Assembly (NCBI GenBank): GCA_009842645.1
Contig: VYFB01000092.1
Span: 1 to 38,335, forward strand
DNA: 38,335 nt
Source of the DNA: Nitrospira sp. SB0677_bin_15
Lineage (GTDB): Bacteria; Nitrospirota; Nitrospiria; Nitrospirales; UBA8639
Reading direction: 5' to 3'
Positions 1-6,833 of the stretch are shown piece after piece. The notes under the pieces were generated by a model. That model made no database searches, was not told the DNA's origin, and saw nothing but the letters and a program-made list of their open reading frames with translations. A program made the position numbers and the translations under genes. How positions within the stretch are numbered: position 1 is the stretch's first letter; the number at the start of each line of letters is the position of its first letter.

Positions 1-38
1 GCCTTGCCCTTCTACCTCCCCTACCCCCTCCTTACAAA
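1..38. repeat. Left half of dispersed intergenic repeat, split by the IS element
   Basis: The block 'tctacctcccc...ctccttacaaa' is the left module of the GC-rich repeat also present near 7861, 9513, 12043 (reverse) and 16377. It continues on the far side of the insertion element at 3006 with 'cttacaaaggagggg', so the repeat was whole before insertion. Confidence 0.75.
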
Positions 39-61
39 GGGAATTATATAGTTAAATAAAC
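39..61 (+). repeat. Left terminal inverted repeat of the IS element
   Basis: These 23 bases are the exact reverse complement of 2983-3005. The outermost bases are GGG, followed by an A+T-rich tract. Confidence 0.93.
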
Positions 62-133
62 ATTTAATCTTGACTTATTCTGTTTATTTTAGTAACACTG
101 TTCCATCATTCACGAACAGAAGAGGTTAAGATA

Positions 134-1078
134 ATGGCGCACGATTACGTTACTATCAGCGAATTTGAGTTCTTGTCCAGATTTGATACCGAAGCCAAGG
201 CTGTTGAGTTTTTTGAATCTGTCCGGTGGAAGGATGGGCGAACCTGTCCGCATTGTGACCATCAACATACCTACCAGCATAAGACCCGTCAATTCTTTTA
301 TCATTGTCGGGCATGTCGGAAACAATTTACTTGCAAAGTACATACGATCATGCACGCGAGTCCGCTTCCTGTGAAGATGTGGCTCTTTGCTATGTATAAG
401 ATTTCTGTTGCTCGAAAAGGCATCTCATCACTTCAACTATCTAAGCAACTGGGGATTACCCAAAAGTCAGCATGGTATATGCTCCATCGGATTAAAGAAG
501 CCTGTGGAGGCGACCAAGGCCCGTTGAGTGGGATTATTGAGGTTGATGAGACCTTTATCGGTGGGAAAGCCAAGAATAAACATCAGGACAAGAAACCGAA
601 GAAGATCAGAGGCACGGAAGGGAAACAAGCCGTCTTCGGAATGCGTCAACGAGGTGGCAAGACATTTGCGAAACCTGTGCCAAGAACGGACCGGAATACG
701 TTAGTCCCGGAAATTGAACAACGAGTTGAATCCGGAAGTATTATTTACAGTGATGAAAGTGGGACGTATCGTGAGTTAGATGCTAACAAGTATTTTCATG
801 ACTCCGTTAATCACTCGGCTGGAGAATTTGTAAATGGCTTCGTGCATACCAACGGAATGGAGTCGGTTTGGGCAGTCTTGAAACGATCAATCGTTGGAAC
901 GTACCATCATGTCTCATTCAAACATTTGCACCGATATGTGAATGAAGCCACGTTCCGGTTGAATGACGGAAGGGTGGACAATCACGTGATGGATCGGATT
1001 ACAACTCTTTGTCGTTTGAGTCTGGATAGACAATTGCCGTATGCTACGTTGACGAGGGGGCTTCATGTTAGCGTTTGA
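134..1078 (+). CDS. IS1595-family transposase (ISXO2-like)
   Basis: This 314-aa protein is the transposase that would cut and join the ends of the surrounding element. It starts with a zinc-ribbon: C38 and C41 (CPHC), then C58 and C61 (CRAC), typical of the IS1595 N-terminal domain. A helix-turn-helix-like stretch follows at about residues 95-122. The catalytic DDE-type domain shows D138 in EVDETFIGGK, D207 in YSDESGTY and N240 in HTNGMESVW, followed by E243 and K250 (LKR), matching the family's D-D-N-E/K pattern. A purine-rich ribosome-binding site (agaggt) precedes the ATG by about 9 bases. The frame is intact and full length for the family. Its end overlaps the next gene by 14 bases, suggesting translational coupling. 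Confidence 0.93.
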   Translation: MAHDYVTISEFEFLSRFDTEAKAVEFFESVRWKDGRTCPHCDHQHTYQHKTRQFFYHCRACRKQFTCKVHTIMHASPLPVKMWLFAMYKISVARKGISSLQLSKQLGITQKSAWYMLHRIKEACGGDQGPLSGIIEVDETFIGGKAKNKHQDKKPKKIRGTEGKQAVFGMRQRGGKTFAKPVPRTDRNTLVPEIEQRVESGSIIYSDESGTYRELDANKYFHDSVNHSAGEFVNGFVHTNGMESVWAVLKRSIVGTYHHVSFKHLHRYVNEATFRLNDGRVDNHVMDRITTLCRLSLDRQLPYATLTRGLHVSV

Positions 1079-1922
1079 AGACATCGTGCAACGAGTAGCG
1101 GAGACGAAGCCTAAAAAGATTCGACAGAAAACCAAGCGAGCTCTGCCGGGGCAGCAATTTCTTGAATTTATTGAACATGACCTTGACGGAAACGTAATTC
1201 CACAACGTCCCAGGGATGGATATGTCAATGCGACGAAGTTATGTAAGATTGCTGGAAAACCATTTGGAACATACCACCAAAATAAGCAAACAAAAGAATA
1301 TCTTGAGGCTCTTTCCTTAGATATAGGAATCCCTATATCTAACCTTACCCAAATTATAAGAGGTCGTGGTGACAGGTTAGAGCAGGGAACGTGGGTTCAT
1401 CCTCAAGTGGCAATTCACCTAGCACAATGGCTCTCTCCTGAGTTTGCTGTTCAAGTCAGTAAATGGGTGTTTGATTGGATGCGAGGGAGTGTGAAGGGCT
1501 ATATGCCCGCTCACGTTCAACGTTATATAAAAAATCGGACAAAAATTCCCCCAAATTACTTTTCGATGCTCAATGAAATCTATCTCAACTTTCTAGCACC
1601 CCTTGAGGATTATGGGATTATCCCGCCCGATAAGATTATGCCCGACATATCTACTGGACGTATGTTTTCAGAATTTTTGAGAAAAAGAGGAATCAATCCA
1701 AACGACTTCCCAACTTATGACCATGAGTTTGTTGATGGCTCTCGCCCAACCGTCTATGCGAGATTATACCCGCTCAAATATTTGGAAGAGTTTCGGGACT
1801 ACTTCAATCATGTTTGGCTTCCTCAAAAGGCTTTAACGTATTTGCAAAGAAAATTTCCCAGAGCTGTACCTTATATTGACAGAATTACAACGCTCCCTTC
1901 ACCAACAAAAGCACTGCCATGA
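1065..1922 (+). CDS. KilA-N domain passenger protein
   Basis: This 285-aa protein is encoded inside the IS element. Residues about 32-138 look like a KilA-N domain: DGYVNATKLCKIAGK at 51-65, then TWVHPQVAIHLAQWLSPEFA at 109-128 and VSKWVFDWM. KilA-N domains are DNA-binding modules common in phages and large DNA viruses, often fused to a second domain. The C-terminal half (about 145-285) is not assignable by eye. The basic N-terminus (KPKKIRQKTKR) could aid nucleic-acid contact. The start overlaps the transposase end by 14 bases, so the two are probably translated together. A role in target choice, regulation of transposition or exclusion of other DNA is speculation. KilA-N assignment is fairly sure; function is unknown. 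Confidence 0.82.
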   Translation: MLAFEDIVQRVAETKPKKIRQKTKRALPGQQFLEFIEHDLDGNVIPQRPRDGYVNATKLCKIAGKPFGTYHQNKQTKEYLEALSLDIGIPISNLTQIIRGRGDRLEQGTWVHPQVAIHLAQWLSPEFAVQVSKWVFDWMRGSVKGYMPAHVQRYIKNRTKIPPNYFSMLNEIYLNFLAPLEDYGIIPPDKIMPDISTGRMFSEFLRKRGINPNDFPTYDHEFVDGSRPTVYARLYPLKYLEEFRDYFNHVWLPQKALTYLQRKFPRAVPYIDRITTLPSPTKALP

Positions 1923-1962
1923 ATCGCTTCACCAGCAAAATATAACTATTGGGAGGTAATTA

Positions 1963-2160
1963 ATGATTAATTTAACGACACTCAAGGCGGCTTGGGATTC
2001 TGTAGCGTATATTGATGGCTATAACACAACCACAGAGACTACAAAGGCTATTCGAGTCGCGCAAGCCAGGGCAGATATAATTATCGCCGAAGGACAAGAC
2101 GAGCCTGCAAGGTCTATACAACTTAAACAAGCTCAAGCATCTTTAGCTAGCTATTCATAG
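1963..2160 (+). CDS. Small passenger protein of unknown function
   Basis: A 65-aa frame preceded by a strong ribosome-binding site, gggaggt, about 5 bases before the ATG. The composition is mostly soluble, Ala/Gln/Thr-rich and probably helical in the second half (about residues 26-62). No known motif, signal peptide or membrane segment is visible. It lies 40 bases after the KilA-N gene and 13 bases before the next gene, inside the IS element and in the same orientation. The good ribosome-binding site and tight packing argue that it is real. No function can be proposed. Confidence 0.65.
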   Translation: MINLTTLKAAWDSVAYIDGYNTTTETTKAIRVAQARADIIIAEGQDEPARSIQLKQAQASLASYS

Positions 2161-2173
2161 CGAAGGAGTCTTT

Positions 2174-2959
2174 ATGATTACTACACGGTTACTTTTAGCG
2201 CTTGTTCTGTTTCCGCTTTCTCTATATGCCGGTGATTCAGAAGCATGTTGGGACGTGGTGTGGAATAAGCAGTCTTATTGCGTTTCTGATGACCCTTTTA
2301 TACGATCTCAAGAGAAGTTTGCACATCAGCAGGAAAAGAGCAAAGCGCCAAACGATCGCAGTAGGAAATATAGAGCGTATTTCAACCGAAGTGAAGAACT
2401 CAAAGACCTGATTGAAGACCTCAATAAACAACGAAAGCCTGTTATTTTATTTTATAAAGATAAAGCCGGTCGTGCAAAGGCTCAACGACACCAAGCCCAT
2501 AACGAAGCCCTCAACAAGAAGGTGAAAGACCTTGAACGAGAGCGACTAAGTATCAAAGAGAAAATGGCGCAGCTTCCTTCGCAGCAGATCTTAGAAATAC
2601 CTTTGGAACGGTTAGAGGATTTGTATGACGTAGCGGTTGACATTTCCGTGCGGGATAGACTTGTTCCTCTTTATCACGAAAAATACCGTCTTGAGGATTT
2701 TATTTATATCGGCTATCCAGCCCGAGACTTGGAATTGCGGGCTATGCTAGATCAAATACAAGGTTCCAGAAAGAGAACAGATACCGTGCCTTGTTACGTA
2801 AGTATGTACGAATACAAAAGGTTTGAGAAAGAAGTCCGAAAACAACTAGAAGACATTGAAGCGCGACGTTGCTTGTTATACAAAGAAAAGACAAAGGCTC
2901 AACAACAGGTGGAAGAAGTCAGGCAAAGTATTCGGGTAGAGAAATCTAAGAGGCGGTAA
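2174..2959 (+). CDS. Secreted coiled-coil passenger protein
   Basis: This 261-aa protein begins with a clear Sec signal peptide: a hydrophobic run at residues 5-17 and a likely cleavage site after LYA (about residue 19). The mature part is highly charged, with long Glu/Lys/Arg/Gln-rich helical stretches at about 72-135 and 205-258 that look like coiled coils. Five cysteines are visible in the mature part (C25, C36, C202, C229 and others nearby), which could form disulfides in the periplasm. A good ribosome-binding site (aaggag) lies 5-6 bases upstream of the ATG. It is the last gene of the IS element and ends 24 bases before the right inverted repeat. A secreted passenger is unusual for an IS. 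No family is recognised. Confidence 0.75.
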   Translation: MITTRLLLALVLFPLSLYAGDSEACWDVVWNKQSYCVSDDPFIRSQEKFAHQQEKSKAPNDRSRKYRAYFNRSEELKDLIEDLNKQRKPVILFYKDKAGRAKAQRHQAHNEALNKKVKDLERERLSIKEKMAQLPSQQILEIPLERLEDLYDVAVDISVRDRLVPLYHEKYRLEDFIYIGYPARDLELRAMLDQIQGSRKRTDTVPCYVSMYEYKRFEKEVRKQLEDIEARRCLLYKEKTKAQQQVEEVRQSIRVEKSKRR

Positions 2960-2982
2960 GAACTATTGGTTTACACGAGAAG

Positions 2983-3005
2983 GTTTATTTAACTATATAA
3001 TTCCC
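2983..3005 (-). repeat. Right terminal inverted repeat of the IS element
   Basis: Exact 23-bp reverse complement of 39-61. It is followed directly by the second copy of the 8-bp target duplication at 3006-3013. Confidence 0.93.
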
Positions 3006-3034
3006 CTTACAAAGGAGGGGAAGAGGAGAGAGAA
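3006..3034. repeat. Right remnant of the repeat split by the IS element
   Basis: The duplication cttacaaa is followed by 'ggaggggaagagg', the continuation expected from intact repeat copies such as 7883-7900. The stop codon and the last codons of the methyltransferase on the other strand lie in this repeat. Confidence 0.7.
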
Positions 3035-3942
3035 CCTTTGGTGCTGGAATGTTCAAAGCGCAACCCGTTTACAGAAACGTTCCAATGCCAGTATTCTCCA
3101 TTTTGGCTTGAAGACATCTCTGCGTCGATACGGTTGCCTCGGTCCACGGAAACGGGGCGACCAATGGGGAAAAAGGCCAGCCCCCAATGCGAGGCTTTAT
3201 CCTGGGGGCCATTGGAGATAGAAAGACCGGGAATCAATTCGGCGTTGAACCACCCCGCCAATCCGTGAAGCCAACCCTGCCGCCTGACGTGGATGGTGAA
3301 ACCTGCCTTGACTTCCGTCTGAGTCGTTTCCCCGAATTCAATTTCCTGTACGCGCAGGGGATCACCCAAAAACGTGCCTTCGTGCAGCTTCAGCGGATGA
3401 AAGTTGTTCACCGTCAAGTGCCGAACGGGTGAAAAGTCGAATCCCTGACACCGGTTCACCCAAAAGTCGATCACGTGTTCATAAAATTGCGGCAGTTCCA
3501 CCGGCACGAGAAACAGTTCCACGCCGTGGGGGATGAGGGTGCCACCCTTTTTAAGCAAACGCTCCCTGGCATCGGTCAGGGACCCGAGAATCCCTTCTTC
3601 AAACCCGAAGGTGCCCATCGTCTCCGTCACGATAACGTCTGCAGGTTCAGGCAAATCCACGTTGAAAGACGAGGCATTGTAAAACGTGATCCGATCTTGA
3701 AATCCGTTTTTCGCCGCCACGAGTTCGGCGATGTTGATGACGGGTTCACTCTCAATGGCATGTACGTGGCGAGCGCCGGCACGGCACGCGAAAAACGAGA
3801 GAATGCCCGACCCGCAGCCCACGTCCACCACCACGTCACCCGGTTTCACGACTTTGGAAACGGCTCGACTGTAGGCGCCCGTCCTCGTCTCGTCAATCAG
3901 CATCGACAGGTGATAATTGATGAAGTCGGTGTATTTCGTCAT
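3007..3942 (-). CDS. PRMT-like SAM-dependent methyltransferase
   Basis: This 311-aa protein resembles protein arginine methyltransferases. The N-terminus has the YF-type helix region (HLSMLIDETRTGAY, residues 11-24). Motif I, VVDVGCGSGIL, sits at 38-48, and the acidic SAM ribose-binding motif ends at E64 (HAIE). The double-E loop is present: E107 in TETMG and E116 in GFEEG, nine residues apart as in PRMTs. A THW-like motif appears late as SHWGLAFFP. The family transfers methyl groups from SAM to arginine guanidino nitrogens; the bacterial substrate is unknown. The C-terminus, ending SSSPPL, is written by a dispersed repeat, and its stop codon falls in the IS target duplication. The IS inserted directly beyond the stop, so the protein is intact. 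Confidence 0.8.
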   Translation of the reverse strand: MTKYTDFINYHLSMLIDETRTGAYSRAVSKVVKPGDVVVDVGCGSGILSFFACRAGARHVHAIESEPVINIAELVAAKNGFQDRITFYNASSFNVDLPEPADVIVTETMGTFGFEEGILGSLTDARERLLKKGGTLIPHGVELFLVPVELPQFYEHVIDFWVNRCQGFDFSPVRHLTVNNFHPLKLHEGTFLGDPLRVQEIEFGETTQTEVKAGFTIHVRRQGWLHGLAGWFNAELIPGLSISNGPQDKASHWGLAFFPIGRPVSVDRGNRIDAEMSSSQNGEYWHWNVSVNGLRFEHSSTKGSLSSSPPL

Positions 3943-3963
3943 TCCGCTCTTTCTCCATCAGAC

Positions 3964-4024
3964 GCCCTCGCCCCTTGAGGGAGAGAGCCTGCCTTGAGCT
4001 TGTCGAAGGGGTTGGGGTGAGGGG
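3964..4024. repeat. Dispersed repeat copy with a nested insertion
   Basis: The core 'ccctcgccccttgagggagagag...ggttggggtgagggg' is interrupted at about 3988-4009 by 'cctgccttgagcttgtcgaa', a sequence of a different repeat type. Other copies (for example 16461-16481) run through without it. Confidence 0.65.
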
Positions 4025-4097
4025 TTCTTCGTGACGTGATCGCGTCGCCCATCCGTATTCCAGGAACCTCTATTCAAGGACGCCTCATACTAGAGCA

Positions 4098-4106
4098 TGC
4101 TACACT
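4098..4106 (+). promoter_or_regulatory. Possible extended -10 promoter for the AmpG-like gene
   Basis: TGC-TACACT matches an extended -10 element, with a start of transcription near 4113. No good -35 is visible at normal spacing. It lies in the only non-repeat part of the gap before the transporter gene. Confidence 0.33.
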
Positions 4107-4177
4107 ACCCGGCAAGGCCCTGCCATCACCAAACCCAAACGGCGAAACACCGGAGTTTTTCGGATTAGCGAGAAACC

Positions 4178-5716
4178 ATGCAGACCACCTCACAGTCATG
4201 GCGGCGTTCCCTGCAATCGTTTGCCCACCCGCGAGTCGTCACGATGTTGTTTCTCGGCTTCTCGGCCGGGCTTCCTCTCCTGTTAATTTTTTCTTCACTC
4301 TCTTTGTGGTTGCGTGAGGCCGGCATCGAGCGGGCAACCGTGACCTTCTTCAGTTGGGCTGCCTTGGGCTACTCGTTCAAATTCGTCTGGGCCCCGCTCG
4401 TGGATACCTTACCCGTGCCTCTCCTGACCAGGAGGTTGGGGCGGCGGCGCGGGTGGATGCTGCTGGCCCAGGGCTCCATCATTGCGTCGATTGTCGGCAT
4501 GGCCTTTACTAATCCTGCTGGAGGGCACTTGACCGTGATGGCGTTGGCCGCCGTACTGCTGGGTTTTTCATCAGCCACACAGGACATCGTCATCGACGCT
4601 TATCGCATCGAATCCGCAGCCGTCTCGCTTCAAGCCCTGATGTCATCTGCCTATATCGCGGGGTACCGCATTGGAATGCTGATATCGGGAGCCGGAGCAT
4701 TGTTCCTCGCCGGGGCATTCGGATCGGCGAAAGGCGCGTATGATTATCAAGCATGGCAATGGACCTACCTCATCATGGCCGCGGCCATGTCGGTGGGCGT
4801 TCTCACGACGCTCATGATTTCTGAACCGCCCTCCCGTGACGTACACGGGCCTGCCCGGTCAACCGGCGATCACGCGGGGATTCTGTTCATGTTCGTGGCG
4901 GGCGTCACCGGATTCATCCTGGTCTTCTATTCTTCATCGGAACCGGCTGCCGAACTCAGCCGCGCAATGGCTGGAGTGCTCGGAACCGAAGCCGGTGCGC
5001 GATTCCTGGTCGAAACGGTGCGACTGGCTATGGGGACGGCAACGGCTTGGCTAATCGCCACCCTGATGATTCAGGCCGGAATCGTCAGCCGGGACATGAT
5101 ACAGGACACCTACGTCGCCCCGCTGAAAGATTTTTTCAGGCGATATGGCTTGAAGTCCGCTTTTGTGCTGCTGTTGCTGGTCGGGGTCTATCGCATTTCC
5201 GACGTTGTGCTGGGCGTCATCGCCAACGTGTTTTACCAGGACGTGGGATTCACCAAGCCGGAAATTGCCGGCGTCGTGAAAACCTTCGGGTTGTTCATGA
5301 CCATTGCCGGCGGGTTTCTGGGCGGTCTGCTGTCCGTCCGGTACGGCATGTTCCGCGTTCTCCTGTTTGGAGCCTTGTTGTCCGCCGCCACTAATCTCCT
5401 TTTTATTGTGTTGGCCGCAACAGGCCACAACCTGAGCATGCTCTACGTGGTAATTTCTGCCGACAATCTGTCAGCGGGACTGGCCAGCGCCGCCTTTGTT
5501 GCCTTTCTCTCCAGCCTCACCAATATCAGGTTTACTGCCATGCAATATGCCATTTTCAGTTCGCTCATGACCTTATTCCCTAAACTCCTGGGCGGTTACT
5601 CAGGCACCATCGTGGACAGCCTGGGGTATGCAAATTTTTTCATGCTGACCACCCTGCTGGGGCTGCCCGTACTTATCCTCGTCCTGCAAGTGCGCCACTA
5701 TCTGGACCAGGCGTAA
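4178..5716 (+). CDS. AmpG-like MFS transporter
   Basis: This 512-aa inner-membrane protein has 12 or more hydrophobic segments and matches the AmpG branch of the major facilitator superfamily. Early motifs LGFSAGLPLLLIFSSLSLWL (about 25-44) and the following REAGIE are characteristic. AmpG imports anhydro-muropeptides for cell-wall recycling and links to beta-lactamase induction in enterobacteria. Whether this homologue carries muropeptides or another substrate is not shown by the sequence. No ampC, ampD or nagZ is nearby. The ATG has only a weak upstream ribosome-binding site. The stop codon TAA lies inside a 28-bp palindrome. It converges with the FAH-family gene on the other strand. Confidence 0.82.
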   Translation: MQTTSQSWRRSLQSFAHPRVVTMLFLGFSAGLPLLLIFSSLSLWLREAGIERATVTFFSWAALGYSFKFVWAPLVDTLPVPLLTRRLGRRRGWMLLAQGSIIASIVGMAFTNPAGGHLTVMALAAVLLGFSSATQDIVIDAYRIESAAVSLQALMSSAYIAGYRIGMLISGAGALFLAGAFGSAKGAYDYQAWQWTYLIMAAAMSVGVLTTLMISEPPSRDVHGPARSTGDHAGILFMFVAGVTGFILVFYSSSEPAAELSRAMAGVLGTEAGARFLVETVRLAMGTATAWLIATLMIQAGIVSRDMIQDTYVAPLKDFFRRYGLKSAFVLLLLVGVYRISDVVLGVIANVFYQDVGFTKPEIAGVVKTFGLFMTIAGGFLGGLLSVRYGMFRVLLFGALLSAATNLLFIVLAATGHNLSMLYVVISADNLSAGLASAAFVAFLSSLTNIRFTAMQYAIFSSLMTLFPKLLGGYSGTIVDSLGYANFFMLTTLLGLPVLILVLQVRHYLDQA

Positions 5717-5815
5717 GGGCGACCGGCCGGTCGCCCTTACCAGACACCCCCTCACCCCAGCCCTCTCCCACAAGGGGCGAGGGAGTTCAAAGGAGGGGAA
5801 GGGAGAAAGAGGTAT
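5713..5815. repeat. Composite repeat: 28-bp palindrome plus dispersed GC-rich repeat
   Basis: 5713-5740 is a perfect 28-bp palindrome (gtaagggcgaccgg and its reverse complement). It is followed by 'cagacaccccctcacccc...' of the dispersed family. Positions 5713-5787 are repeated in inverted orientation at 12083-12157 with one mismatch. The palindrome could act as a bidirectional terminator between the two convergent genes, although it lacks a T-run. Confidence 0.85.
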
Positions 5816-5831
5816 CGATGCCTCTTTGTTT

Positions 5832-6632
5832 TTAAACTTCCTCGGAAACGGGATTGACGAGTGTTCCGATCCGTTCGATTTCAATGGCAACCCTGTCGCC
5901 CTTTTTCAGAAAAACCTGTGGATTTCGAGCAAACCCGACACCTTGAGGGGTTCCCGTCAGGATGACCGTCCCTGACAATAACGTCGTCCCCTCACTCAAG
6001 AAGCTGATCAGGGAGGGCACGTCGAAAATCATATCCGCGGTGGTGGAATCCTGCACCATCTCGTCATTAACCGTGGTGCTGATCCTGAGAGTATTGGGGT
6101 CCGGAATTTCGTCGGTGGTGACCAGGCAGGGACCGAGCGGGCAGAACGTATCAAATGATTTTCCCCGACACCATTGGTTGCCTCCACCCTCTTTTTGCCA
6201 TCGCCGCGCGCTGACGTCATTGGCGCAGGTGTACCCTAGCACGTGATCGAGAGCCCTGCGCCGTTCAATGTTTTTTCCGGGTTTTCCGATGACCACTGCC
6301 AACTCGCCCTCGCAATCGACCTGTCCCGGGGCAACCCTGGGAATGACGATTGGATCACCAGGATGGGCCAGCGCATTCACCGCCTTGATGAACAGCACGG
6401 GGTGTTCAGGAATTTTTGCGCCCGTTTCCTCTGCGTGCCGGCGGTAATTCAAACCCACACAAAGAATGCTCGGAAGTTCGACGGGCGCAAGGAGCCTGTC
6501 AATCGCAACAACGTGATCTGTAACCTGGTAGATTCCATCAACCGTTTTCTCAATAAGGAGAGCCGACCACTCCTTTATCCACTCACCATAGTGAACGTTA
6601 CCTGCCGGATCTTGAAAACGGACGATTTTCAT
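5832..6632 (-). CDS. Fumarylacetoacetate hydrolase (FAH) family protein
   Basis: This 266-aa soluble enzyme has the FAH fold signature: LCVGLNYRRHAEE early, the metal-binding acidic set in DCEGELAVVIG, then CANDVSAR and GKSFDTFCPLGP, and near the end LTGTPQGVGF. Family members cleave or isomerise C-C bonds in acylpyruvates and related diacids using Mg2+ or Mn2+, in aromatic degradation or as oxaloacetate decarboxylases. The sequence does not settle the substrate, and no aromatic pathway genes are nearby. The ATG at 6632 was preferred to the GTG at 6644 because 'ggtggg' lies about 5 bases before it and the protein then starts MKIVRF as is typical. It is transcribed away from nirK. Confidence 0.85.
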   Translation of the reverse strand: MKIVRFQDPAGNVHYGEWIKEWSALLIEKTVDGIYQVTDHVVAIDRLLAPVELPSILCVGLNYRRHAEETGAKIPEHPVLFIKAVNALAHPGDPIVIPRVAPGQVDCEGELAVVIGKPGKNIERRRALDHVLGYTCANDVSARRWQKEGGGNQWCRGKSFDTFCPLGPCLVTTDEIPDPNTLRISTTVNDEMVQDSTTADMIFDVPSLISFLSEGTTLLSGTVILTGTPQGVGFARNPQVFLKKGDRVAIEIERIGTLVNPVSEEV

Positions 6633-6682
6633 TAAGCCCACCACTCAGGTTGTCATCCTGAGTTTACATGGTTCCCATCCAA

Positions 6683-6711
6683 TTGTCTTAATGGAACAAG
6701 AAGTATATCAT
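6683..6711 (+). promoter_or_regulatory. Probable sigma70-type promoter of nirK
   Basis: TTGTCT (6683-6688) and TATCAT (6706-6711) are separated by 17 bases, giving 4/6 and 5/6 consensus matches. Transcription would begin near 6718, leaving a leader of about 115 bases. No clear FNR or CRP palindrome was found. Confidence 0.5.
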
Positions 6712-6833
6712 GCTGGTCGAAGAAATTTTCCGGCAGACACGCACGTTACCCGTGAAGACCATGGATGCCAATGACGTTCACGCAAATTCTTTTTGAGAAA
6801 AACCAAAAATCCGTCACACCAGGAGGTTGAACA

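Larger units (their letters stand above)
39..3005 (+). mobile_element. IS1595-family (ISXO2-like) element with three passenger genes
   Basis: The element is 2,967 bp long. Its ends, 39-61 and 2983-3005, are perfect 23-bp inverted repeats starting GGGAATTATATAG. It is flanked by an identical 8-bp direct repeat, cttacaaa, at 31-38 and 3006-3013. An 8-bp duplication and a transposase with an N-terminal zinc ribbon fit the IS1595 family, whose larger members are known to carry passenger genes. Inside are four same-strand genes: transposase (134-1078), KilA-N protein (1065-1922), a 65-aa protein (1963-2160) and a secreted coiled-coil protein (2174-2959). The interior is visibly more A+T-rich than the host genes. 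Intact ends, duplication and transposase frame suggest a recent, possibly still active, insertion. Confidence 0.93.

Noticed and set aside
1319-1340. Palindrome agatatagg...cctatatct in the KilA-N gene
   Set aside because: It is inside coding sequence with a 4-base loop and no T-run; likely a chance A+T-rich palindrome, although an internal regulatory role is possible.
4036-4317. A 93-codon frame before the AmpG-like gene
   Set aside because: It overlaps the transporter start in another frame, has no recognisable motif and begins next to repeat sequence.
6683-6699. TTGT...ACAA as an FNR/CRP-type site before nirK
   Set aside because: The half-sites are imperfect and the spacing differs from TTGAT-N4-ATCAA. 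The segment is better explained as part of the promoter.
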